Positions 25,528 through 32,966 of a DNA stretch of 64,000 nucleotides are shown piece by piece; the first letter of the stretch is position 1, and the number at the start of each line of letters is the position of its first letter. Location of the stretch: positions 1,426,001 through 1,490,000 of the forward strand of contig NZ_CP170642.1 of NCBI RefSeq assembly GCF_042926695.1. Reading direction: 5' to 3'. The notes under the pieces are model-generated. The model was given only the letters and a program-made list of their open reading frames with translations, was not told the origin of the DNA and made no database searches. Source of the stretch: Lonepinella koalarum (lineage in GTDB: Bacteria; Pseudomonadota; Gammaproteobacteria; Enterobacterales; Pasteurellaceae). A program made the position numbers and the translations under genes.

Positions 25528-26070
25528 ATGCTAAATAAATTACAAAAAATCAAATTAGTGATCACAGATATTGATGGTGTACTCACAGATGGATTATTAC
25601 ATTACGACGCTAACGGCGAAGCCATTAAAAGTTTCCATGTACGTGATGGTTTAGGCATTCGCATGTTGATAGAACAAGGTATTCAAGTAGCTGTATTATC
25701 CGGACGCTCTTCTCCCATTTTACAAAAGCGTATGGCGGATCTTGGCATTACATTGTCTATTCTAGGCAAATTAGAAAAAGAAACCGCCTGCTTTGAATTA
25801 ATGCAACAAGCCAATGTTAGCCCTGAACAGACCGCTTATATTGGAGATGACAGCGTAGATCTACCCGCTTTTGCAGTCTGTGGTTTATCTTTTGCGGTCG
25901 CTGATGCAGCTGATTATGTGAAAAAAAATGCTGATTATGTACTCACGCTAGGCGGAGGCAAAGGAGCATTTCGTGAAATGTCTGATCTGATTTTAAAGGC
26001 TCAAGGTAAAACCGATATTTATGCTACAGCAAAAGGCTTTTTGAAATCCGTACGAAATATGGTTCAATAA
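25528..26070 (+). CDS. kdsC: Kdo-8-phosphate phosphatase KdsC
   Basis: 180 residues, HAD superfamily type C0 without a cap, active as a tetramer. The nucleophile motif is D14-I-D16 (ITDIDGVLTDG), motif II is the Ser in LSGRSS, and the acidic motif IV is YIGDDSVDLPA. It removes phosphate from Kdo-8-phosphate to release Kdo. It is directly downstream of kdsD and convergent with guaA across an inverted repeat. Confidence 0.95.
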   Translation: MLNKLQKIKLVITDIDGVLTDGLLHYDANGEAIKSFHVRDGLGIRMLIEQGIQVAVLSGRSSPILQKRMADLGITLSILGKLEKETACFELMQQANVSPEQTAYIGDDSVDLPAFAVCGLSFAVADAADYVKKNADYVLTLGGGKGAFREMSDLILKAQGKTDIYATAKGFLKSVRNMVQ

Positions 26071-26103
26071 CCATAACTACATAAAATCTAAAAATATTGT
26101 ATT

Positions 26104-26151
26104 TTTGATCTACACCTTAATTCGGTTAGCGCTTTCAGAGTGTAGATCAAA
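26104..26151. terminator. Inverted repeat between kdsC and guaA
   Basis: TTTGATCTACAC (26104-26115) and GTGTAGATCAAA (26140-26151) are perfect 12-bp arms with a 24-base loop. The position between convergent genes suggests a bidirectional terminator, although T-tracts are short and the loop is long. A regulator site is the alternative. Confidence 0.5.
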
Positions 26152-26161
26152 TATTATTGTG

Positions 26162-27733
26162 TTACTCCCATTCGATAGTCGCAGGTGGTTTACCACTTAC
26201 ATCATATACGACCCTTGAAATGCCGTTCACTTCATTGATAATGCGGTTGGAGATTTTACCTAATAACTCATAAGGCAAGTGAGCCCAATGTGCGGTCATA
26301 AAATCAATAGTTTCTACCGCACGCAATGAAACCACCCAGTCATATTTACGTCCATCACCCATTACACCGACAGATTTCACTGGCAAAAAGACGGTAAATG
26401 CTTGGCTCACTTTGTAATACCAACCTGAATTATAAAGCTCTTCAATAAAAATCGCATCCGCTTTACGCAACAGATCGCAGTATTCTTTTTTGATTTCACC
26501 TAACACACGCACGCCTAAACCTGGACCGGGGAACGGGTGGCGATTCAACATTTCTGCTGGTAAACCTAAGGCTAAACCAATTTTACGCACTTCGTCTTTA
26601 AACAGTTCACGTAAGGGTTCCACAAGACCTAATTTCATATAATCAGGTAAACCACCTACATTGTGATGAGATTTAATCACATGAGCTTTACCTGTTTTGG
26701 CTCCCGCAGATTCAATCACATCAGGATAAATGGTGCCTTGTGCCAACCATTTAACGTTGGTTTGTTTGTGGGATTCTTCATCAAATACATCGACAAACAC
26801 TTTACCAATAATTTTACGTTTGGCTTCGGGATCATTTTCACCTTTTAAGGCAGCTAAGAAACGATCTTCTGCATTGACACGGATAATGTTTAAGCCGAAT
26901 TTATCACCGAACATTTCCATGACTTGATCGCCTTCGTTAAGACGTAACAAGCCGTTGTCCACAAAAACGCAATGTAATTTTTTGCCAATGGCTCGGTGTA
27001 ATAACAAGGCAGTAACGGAAGAATCTACACCACCAGACAGGCCTAAAATGACTTCATCATCGCCTACTTGGGCTTTAATCCGAGCGACTGCATCTTCAAT
27101 AATATTTTCCGCTGTCCATTTAGTTTCACAACCACAAATATTGACGACAAAATTGGTTAATAACGCCAAACCGCTTTTGGTATGTGTTACTTCAGGGTGG
27201 AACTGCACGCCATAGAATCGGCGACTTTCATCTGACATTGCTGCAATCGGGCAAGTTGGTGTGGTGCCTGTGACTTGGAAGTTATTAGGTAAATGGGTCA
27301 CTTTATCGCCATGGCTCATCCACACATCTAATTTCGCTTGAGCTGCATTCACATCATCATTTAATTGAGCGAAAAGCTGGCAATTAGCTTGTAAATCCAC
27401 TTGAGCATAACCAAATTCACGGTGATCCGAATTTTCCGTTAATCCACCTAATTGCATTGCCATAGTTTGCATACCGTAACAAATTCCTAATACAGGTACA
27501 CCAGCACTAAATACATATTCAGCCGCTCTTGGGCTGTTTTGTTCGGTGGTGCTTTCAGGTCCACCTGAAAGAATAATCCCGGTTGGGTTAAATTCACGGA
27601 TTTGCTGTTCCGTCACGTCCCACGCCCAAAGTTCGCAATACACCCCAATTTCACGCACACGGCGGGCAATTAATTGGGTATATTGTGAACCGAAATCTAA
27701 AATTAAAATTTTATGTTGGTGAATGTTGTTCAT
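26162..27733 (-). CDS. guaA: GMP synthase (glutamine-hydrolysing) GuaA
   Basis: 523 residues. The N-terminal class I glutamine amidotransferase has the triad C85 (LGICYGMQ), H179 and E181 (FHPEVTH). The ATP pyrophosphatase domain has the PP-loop S233GGVDSS. The C-terminal dimerisation domain ends VSGKPPATIEWE, the canonical end. It converts XMP to GMP. It lies downstream of guaB in the same direction, but a 211-residue membrane gene is inserted between the two. Confidence 0.98.
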   Translation of the reverse strand: MNNIHQHKILILDFGSQYTQLIARRVREIGVYCELWAWDVTEQQIREFNPTGIILSGGPESTTEQNSPRAAEYVFSAGVPVLGICYGMQTMAMQLGGLTENSDHREFGYAQVDLQANCQLFAQLNDDVNAAQAKLDVWMSHGDKVTHLPNNFQVTGTTPTCPIAAMSDESRRFYGVQFHPEVTHTKSGLALLTNFVVNICGCETKWTAENIIEDAVARIKAQVGDDEVILGLSGGVDSSVTALLLHRAIGKKLHCVFVDNGLLRLNEGDQVMEMFGDKFGLNIIRVNAEDRFLAALKGENDPEAKRKIIGKVFVDVFDEESHKQTNVKWLAQGTIYPDVIESAGAKTGKAHVIKSHHNVGGLPDYMKLGLVEPLRELFKDEVRKIGLALGLPAEMLNRHPFPGPGLGVRVLGEIKKEYCDLLRKADAIFIEELYNSGWYYKVSQAFTVFLPVKSVGVMGDGRKYDWVVSLRAVETIDFMTAHWAHLPYELLGKISNRIINEVNGISRVVYDVSGKPPATIEWE

Positions 27734-27737
27734 TTAA

Positions 27738-28373
27738 TTATTTCTCAAGTTTAAGGGAAGTTGTTAATTTTCTGTTAAAAGTCCATACAGAAATACACAT
27801 AATTGCATAGCCAAACAGTTCTGAACCTTCTTCAACGATATGCTTTGCCGTAATGACGTAGCCTTCTTGTAAAATATGTTTCCAAATTGAACCAGTGCCA
27901 AGTAGTCTTGAGCTAATAAACACAATAACCAATCCACCTAAAAAAGCGGCATATTCTCGGCTTTTAATAAATAATACTAAAGCATCAAATGCGGCTTGGC
28001 GGTTAGTTAGGGCGTAACCAATACAAATAATTGCAGCGGTTATGGCAAAATAAAACCAACTTCCATGCCCCGTTAGTCGGTCAAAAATATTATCAGATTC
28101 TCGAATCAGGATACATAAAAAAAAGCCTGCCATTAACACAAATCCTTGTCGCAATTGTGGAAAGCGTTTGGCATTATAACTAAAAAGTCCAATGGTAATA
28201 ATGATAAACACATCTTGTAGTCCTTCTACAACAGATTCTTCATTGATAATATTATCAAAATAAAACAGATCCACTGCAATAGCTAAAAATGGAATAGTTG
28301 CGACTATGGCATAAAGAAAAAATTCAATAATCGTTTGCCTTATAAAAAAGCGATCTTCGTTGGTTAATTTCAT
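27738..28373 (-). CDS. Unknown six-helix membrane protein between guaB and guaA
   Basis: 211 residues with six hydrophobic segments (about 15-35, 47-66, 78-94, 103-122, 140-160 and 187-203). Polar residues sit in or near the membrane (CILIRESDNIFDR near 88-100 and HIVEEGSELFGY near 180). I do not recognise a family. It ends 4 bp before the guaA start, so the two are almost certainly translated from one mRNA. A USS-type hairpin separates it from guaB. Nothing in the sequence ties it to GMP synthesis. Confidence 0.7.
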   Translation of the reverse strand: MKLTNEDRFFIRQTIIEFFLYAIVATIPFLAIAVDLFYFDNIINEESVVEGLQDVFIIITIGLFSYNAKRFPQLRQGFVLMAGFFLCILIRESDNIFDRLTGHGSWFYFAITAAIICIGYALTNRQAAFDALVLFIKSREYAAFLGGLVIVFISSRLLGTGSIWKHILQEGYVITAKHIVEEGSELFGYAIMCISVWTFNRKLTTSLKLEK

Positions 28374-28403
28374 AGTACATCTTGATAATAATAGAAAATA
28401 AAC

Positions 28404-28443
28404 GCGGTAAAAATATTGATAAAATTTTTCGATTTTTTACCGC
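28404..28443 (-). terminator. USS-containing hairpin after guaB
   Basis: On the minus strand GCGGTAAAAAAT pairs with ATTTTTACCGC (28443-28432 with 28414-28404). The downstream T-run is weak, so read-through to the following genes is possible. Confidence 0.55.
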
Positions 28444-28456
28444 ACTTTTTAGTCTT

Positions 28457-29920
28457 TTAGCCCATACGATAGTTTGGTGCTTCTTTGGTAATCGTCACAT
28501 CATGTACATGGCTTTCTTTAATCCCCGCACCACTAATCCGCACAAACTGGGCTTTAGTACGTAAATCTTCAATCGTAGCTGAACCTGTTAAGCCCATACA
28601 AGAACGTAAGCCCCCCATTTGTTGATGCACGATTTCTTTAAGTAATCCTTTGTATGGAATACGTCCTTCAATACCTTCAGGAACAAGTTTATCCGCCGCA
28701 TTGTCTGATTGGAAATAACGATCTGATGAACCTTTTGACATTGCCCCAAGTGAACCCATACCACGATAAGATTTAAAGGAACGCCCTTGATAAAGTTCAA
28801 TTTCGCCTGGAGCTTCTTCTGTGCCAGCGAACATTGAGCCAACCATTACGCAATTTGCCCCAGCAGCAATGGCTTTGGCAATGTCGCCCGAAAAACGAAT
28901 ACCGCCATCGGCGATCACTGGAATACCACGATCTGCCAACGCAGCAGAGGCTTCCGCAATAGCGGTAATTTGTGGTACGCCTACACCTGTCACGATACGT
29001 GTCGTACAAATTGATCCCGGACCAATCCCGACTTTTACCGCACTCGCACCTGCATCGGCTAAGGCTATCGCTCCCTCTGCAGTTGCTACATTGCCTGCGA
29101 TAATCGGTAAATTAGGATATTTTGCACGAGTTTCACGTACACGTTGTAATACGCCCTCGGAATGTCCATGTGAAGAGTCGATTAACAATACATCAACACC
29201 TGCTCGGACTAGTGCTTCAACACGTTCTTCATTACCCGGTCCAGCACCTACTGCCGCGCCAACACGTAAACGACCAAACTCATCTTTACACGCATTTGGC
29301 GTATTTTCTGCTTTTTGGTAATCTTTTAAAGTAATCATCCCTTTTAATTTATCATTGGCATCTAATACCAACACTTTTTCTACACGATGGTGATGCATTA
29401 AACCAAATATTTCTTCTCGTTTGGCATTTTCTTTTACGGTAACAAGACGTTCTCTTGGCGTCATAAATTCGGCAATGGTTTTGCTATGATCAGACACAAA
29501 ACGCACATCACGACCCGTAATAATTCCTACTAAATTGTCCGCATTATCCACCACAGGAAAACTGGCAAATCCATTTTTCTTGGTGATTTCTGCTAATTGT
29601 GCCAAGGTCATATCAGGTTGTACACAAACCGGTTCTGATACAATACCGCTTTCAAATTTTTTCACTTTACGCACACGTTCCGCTTGGCGTTCAATAGACA
29701 TATTCTTATGAATGAAACCAATTCCCCCCTCTTGTGCTAAGGAAATCGCTAATCTGGTTTCCGTTACCGTATCCATTGCGGCGGAAAGCATTGGGATATT
29801 TAGGCGAATGGTTTTAGTCAGTTGAGTGGATAAATCAGCGGTGTTAGGTAACACGGTGGAATGGGCGGGGACGAGTAAAACGTCATCAAAAGTTAAGGCT
29901 TCTTGCTTAATTCGTAACAT
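28457..29920 (-). CDS. guaB: IMP dehydrogenase GuaB
   Basis: 487 residues, a TIM barrel with two inserted CBS domains (about 95-205). The catalytic loop GPGSICTTRIVTG carries the active-site Cys near residue 300, the flap RGMGSLGAM is present, and the nucleotide-binding segment is VIADGGIRFSGD. It oxidises IMP to XMP with NAD+, the committed step toward GMP. A promoter is visible upstream, and GuaA two genes downstream uses its product. Confidence 0.98.
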   Translation of the reverse strand: MLRIKQEALTFDDVLLVPAHSTVLPNTADLSTQLTKTIRLNIPMLSAAMDTVTETRLAISLAQEGGIGFIHKNMSIERQAERVRKVKKFESGIVSEPVCVQPDMTLAQLAEITKKNGFASFPVVDNADNLVGIITGRDVRFVSDHSKTIAEFMTPRERLVTVKENAKREEIFGLMHHHRVEKVLVLDANDKLKGMITLKDYQKAENTPNACKDEFGRLRVGAAVGAGPGNEERVEALVRAGVDVLLIDSSHGHSEGVLQRVRETRAKYPNLPIIAGNVATAEGAIALADAGASAVKVGIGPGSICTTRIVTGVGVPQITAIAEASAALADRGIPVIADGGIRFSGDIAKAIAAGANCVMVGSMFAGTEEAPGEIELYQGRSFKSYRGMGSLGAMSKGSSDRYFQSDNAADKLVPEGIEGRIPYKGLLKEIVHQQMGGLRSCMGLTGSATIEDLRTKAQFVRISGAGIKESHVHDVTITKEAPNYRMG

Positions 29921-29967
29921 TGCAATATTCTCTCTTTTAAATGTATGCTATAAAATATTGCGAACGC

Positions 29968-29996
29968 ATTATACAGGGTTCACTTAATCTTGTGAA
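29968..29996 (-). promoter_or_regulatory. guaB promoter
   Basis: Minus strand: -35 TTCACA (29996-29991), 17-bp spacer, -10 TATAAT (29973-29968). This is near-consensus sigma-70 and about 48 bp from the guaB ATG. I found no PurR-type palindrome here. Confidence 0.75.
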
Positions 29997-30049
29997 CGAA
30001 TTTTTATGAAAAATTTTGCTTTTTTGAGAAAGAATTAAAAAGGAAATTT

Positions 30050-30985
30050 ATGTACAATTTATTAGAAAAACTGGCTGACGGTCAAACCTATTCTTTTGAA
30101 AATTTAACCGCACTTTTAGGCTGTAATGACAATGAGTTACTGGTTCAAATTCAACAATTACAACAGCAAGGTATTCATATTGATACCACTTTGGGTGAAG
30201 TCAAGTTATTACCCCAAACCGCATTATTAAACCCTGAAAAATTGCGTGATACTTTGCCGAATCAAGTGTTTTATCGCCCAATTATTCATTCAACCAATCA
30301 ATTTTTACTCGAAAATATCAAACGCCTCAACAAAGGCGACATCTGCACTGCTGAAAGCCAAACCGCAGGACGTGGACGACGTGGACGGCAATGGATTTCA
30401 CCTTTTGCTAGTCAGTTAATGTTTAGTTTTATTTGGCAAGTAGATGCGAGAAAGCCTATTGATGGTTTAAGTTCTATCGTGGCAATGGCAATTAATCATA
30501 CCTTAATAAAATTAGGCGGTGCAGACATTATGCTGAAATGGCCAAATGATATTTTATTAAAAGGAAGAAAACTAGCGGGAATTTTAATTGAAATTGCTCA
30601 TACCGAGAATGGTCAACTTAATTTAGTGGTGGGGATTGGGTTAAACGTTGATATTCCCAAAGATAACCAACAAATTGACCAAAGCTGGGCAAATTTAACT
30701 GAAATTTTGCCCAAAATAGACCGCACTTCGTTGTTAATCGCTTTAATCCAGCAGATTTATCAAGAACTAGAAACATTCGAACGAGTAGGAATAAATGCTG
30801 AATTTCAGCAAAAATGGCAAGAAGTTGATGCCTATTTCGGTGAAACGGTAAATATTATCACGGAAAAACAAGTGATTTCAGGAACGGAACAAGGCATTGA
30901 TGAACATGGATATTTAAAATTATTAACCAATAGTGGCGAATTATTAACCTTTAATGGTGGAGAAGTGTCGTTGCGGAGAAAATAA
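30050..30985 (+). CDS. birA: Biotin-protein ligase / biotin repressor BirA
   Basis: 311 residues. The N-terminal 60 residues form a winged-helix-like domain as in bifunctional BirA. The ligase domain has G107RGRRGR (biotinyl-AMP loop), the catalytic KWPNDI segment, and KLAGILIEI. A small C-terminal SH3-like domain follows. It activates biotin and attaches it to the acetyl-CoA carboxylase carrier protein. It is divergent from guaB, with RBS AAAAGGAAA. Two uptake sequences occur inside the gene (near 30108 and 30720). Confidence 0.95.
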   Translation: MYNLLEKLADGQTYSFENLTALLGCNDNELLVQIQQLQQQGIHIDTTLGEVKLLPQTALLNPEKLRDTLPNQVFYRPIIHSTNQFLLENIKRLNKGDICTAESQTAGRGRRGRQWISPFASQLMFSFIWQVDARKPIDGLSSIVAMAINHTLIKLGGADIMLKWPNDILLKGRKLAGILIEIAHTENGQLNLVVGIGLNVDIPKDNQQIDQSWANLTEILPKIDRTSLLIALIQQIYQELETFERVGINAEFQQKWQEVDAYFGETVNIITEKQVISGTEQGIDEHGYLKLLTNSGELLTFNGGEVSLRRK

Positions 30986-30993
30986 TACTCAAT

Positions 30994-31079
30994 GCCCCGC
31001 ACTCTCGTACGGGGCTACGCATGGTGACGATGCTCCGCATCTTTAGGGACATAGAATAGCACACAAGCTACGGAGTAGC
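30994..31079. repeat. String of three intergenic hairpins
   Basis: GCCCCG/CGGGGC (30994-31015), GATGC/GCATC (31029-31041) and GCTAC/GTAGC (31067-31079) lie in the gap between birA and the tRNA cluster. The first may terminate birA. The architecture recalls the multi-hairpin elements at 22716 and 42962, but the sequence differs. Confidence 0.5.
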
Positions 31080-31127
31080 GATAATATGCTTAACCTTGTA
31101 CGCAAGTGCAAAGAGAGAAAATAAATA

Positions 31128-31202
31128 TGGCTGGGGTACTAGGATTCGAACCTAGGAATGCTGAGATCAAAACCCAGTGCCTTACCGCTTGGCGATACCC
31201 CA
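31128..31202 (-). tRNA. tRNA-Gln (UUG), copy 1
   Basis: 75 nt including encoded CCA. The acceptor stem TGGGGTA pairs with TACCCCA, and the anticodon loop TTTTGAT gives UUG. Identical to the copy at 31252-31326. Last gene of a four-tRNA minus-strand cluster. Confidence 0.95.
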
Positions 31203-31251
31203 ATTAAGATTATCTTATCTTGAAAAGATATTGATTAGTATGTTGATAGTA

Positions 31252-31326
31252 TGGCTGGGGTACTAGGATTCGAACCTAGGAATGCTGAGATCAAAACCCA
31301 GTGCCTTACCGCTTGGCGATACCCCA
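31252..31326 (-). tRNA. tRNA-Gln (UUG), copy 2
   Basis: Identical in sequence to the gene at 31128-31202, with a 49-bp spacer between the two and encoded CCA. Probably a tandem duplication. Confidence 0.95.
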
Positions 31327-31354
31327 TCAACTCAAAAGATTTGCAAACTGAAAA

Positions 31355-31437
31355 TGGTGCGGAAGGAGGGACTTGAACCCACACGCACAGGCGCCAGAAC
31401 CTAAATCTGGTGCGTCTACCAATTTCGCCACTTCCGC
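31355..31437 (-). tRNA. tRNA-Leu (UAG)
   Basis: 83 nt with encoded CCA and a short type II variable arm. Anticodon UAG in CAGATTTAGGTTCTG; 5' end GCGGAAGTGGCGAAATTGG. Confidence 0.95.
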
Positions 31438-31458
31438 AATATATTGACCACTTTTAAA

Positions 31459-31535
31459 TGGTGGCTACAGCGAGATTCGAACTTGCGACCCCAACATTAT
31501 GAGTGTTGTGCTCTAACCGACTGAGCTATGTAGCC
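31459..31535 (-). tRNA. tRNA-Met (CAU), elongator
   Basis: 77 nt with encoded CCA. 5' GGCTACATAGCTCAG, anticodon CAU. The fully paired first acceptor base pair (G-C) indicates an elongator rather than an initiator tRNA. First gene of the Met-Leu-Gln-Gln cluster. Confidence 0.92.
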
Positions 31536-31571
31536 ATATTTTGCGTCACCGTAATCAGCGTTGCGGTGCGT

Positions 31572-31600
31572 ATTATGCTAATTTCCCCCTAGCTCGTCAA
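31572..31600 (-). promoter_or_regulatory. Promoter of the Met-Leu-Gln-Gln tRNA operon
   Basis: Minus strand: -35 TTGACG (31600-31595), 17-bp spacer, -10 CATAAT (31577-31572), then a GC-rich ACGCACCGC discriminator expected of a stringently controlled stable-RNA promoter. Confidence 0.75.
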
Positions 31601-31673
31601 CTATTTTTTCTTAATAATGTTAAAATTTCCGTTCGTTCGAATACAGATTAAGCAAATCGCCTCAAATAAGTCT

Positions 31674-32894
31674 TTATTCTATCAAAAGATGTTGCAATAA
31701 ACTACCGTCCAACAATGCCCGTTTGACTAAAGCAAATGCTCCAATCACATCTTCATGATGTAATTCCGACACTACTAACGGCGTATTTTTTACAAATGAG
31801 GGTAATGCGTGACTTTCTAATGTTTTGTGAATGGCTGCAAATAAGGTATTCTTCGCTTGGGTAATTTCCCCCGAAATCACGATTTTCTCAGGGTTAAACA
31901 TATTTACTGACATTGCTAGCACCCGTCCGATTTGTACGCCGACATGTTCAATTAACTCTGTAGCCACTGCATCATGCTTATTACTGGCTTTACAAATCGC
32001 TTCAATATCATGACTTTCTAATGACAACCATTTACTTTGATAACCGTCTTCTAGCATTTGTTGCATTTTATTTTCAATAGCATCATTGCTGACCACCGTT
32101 TCCAAACAACCAACATTGCCACACAAACAGCGTTTACCCAACGGATCCACCTGAATATGCCCGATTTCACCGACATTATTGCGATAGCCTTGAAACACTT
32201 CATGATTAATCACAATCCCTGCCCCTACACCTCGATGAATACGTAACAACAAGGAATCATAACAATCTTTTGTCACACCAAAATAATGCTCGGCTAATGC
32301 CAAACTTCGCACATCTTGCCCGATATAACTCGGTAAATTAAAGCGTTGTTCAAGTCGTTGCACTAAATCCCAAGGTTCAGCTAACTCAAAGTACGGTAGA
32401 TTTTCAATCAGATTATTTTTACCATTCACAAAGCCAGTGACAGTAATACCAATGGCAATTAGTTCGCTAGATTTGTTGGCATTATCCACCATAAATTTAT
32501 CTAATTGCGCCAATAAAAAATCTTCTAATTGGGGTAAATTTTGCACATCAGGCAAATTAAAATGTTGGTATGTTAGCAACTTAGCTGAAAGATCCATCAT
32601 TGCGAACACGATTTCTTCTCGCCCTAAATGAATCAATAAAGTACGAAATGCTTTTTGTTCTGCCACAATGGATGTCGCACGACGCCCTCCTGTGGATTCT
32701 TGCTGATCCACTTCTTTAATCAACCCACGAGCCAATAAAGCACGGGTAATTTTAGTGACACTGGCGGGGGCAAGCTGGCTTAATTCCGAAATTCGAATTC
32801 GAGAAATGGGAGCTTGTTGGTCAATTAATTTATACACCACTGCACTATTCATCTGTTTAACCAAATCTACATTGACAATTTGATTAATTCGCAT
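31674..32894 (-). CDS. nagC: ROK-family repressor NagC
   Basis: 406 residues, the E. coli NagC length. The N-terminal winged helix-turn-helix (about 15-60) reads NVDLVKQMNSAVVYKLIDQ and LAPASVTKITRALLARGLIKEVDQQ, nearly identical to NagC as I recall it. The ROK domain has the zinc site H246, C256, C258 and C263 (CLCGNVGC). NagC senses GlcNAc-6-phosphate and represses amino-sugar catabolism; in Haemophilus it controls sialic acid and GlcNAc use. Mlc is the close alternative, but QQESTGGRRATSIV and DVRSLALAEHYFG favour NagC. It is 72 bp downstream of recC in the same direction. Confidence 0.9.
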   Translation of the reverse strand: MRINQIVNVDLVKQMNSAVVYKLIDQQAPISRIRISELSQLAPASVTKITRALLARGLIKEVDQQESTGGRRATSIVAEQKAFRTLLIHLGREEIVFAMMDLSAKLLTYQHFNLPDVQNLPQLEDFLLAQLDKFMVDNANKSSELIAIGITVTGFVNGKNNLIENLPYFELAEPWDLVQRLEQRFNLPSYIGQDVRSLALAEHYFGVTKDCYDSLLLRIHRGVGAGIVINHEVFQGYRNNVGEIGHIQVDPLGKRCLCGNVGCLETVVSNDAIENKMQQMLEDGYQSKWLSLESHDIEAICKASNKHDAVATELIEHVGVQIGRVLAMSVNMFNPEKIVISGEITQAKNTLFAAIHKTLESHALPSFVKNTPLVVSELHHEDVIGAFALVKRALLDGSLLQHLLIE

Positions 32895-32966
32895 CCGACT
32901 ATCCTTATTTTACGCTATAAAATTTATGCTATTCTACCTGAAAAATTGGTAAAAATTAACCGCAGT

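Noticed and set aside
29921..29967. GCGAACGCATT-type sequence near the guaB start as a PurR box
   Set aside because: Only about 6 of 16 consensus positions match.
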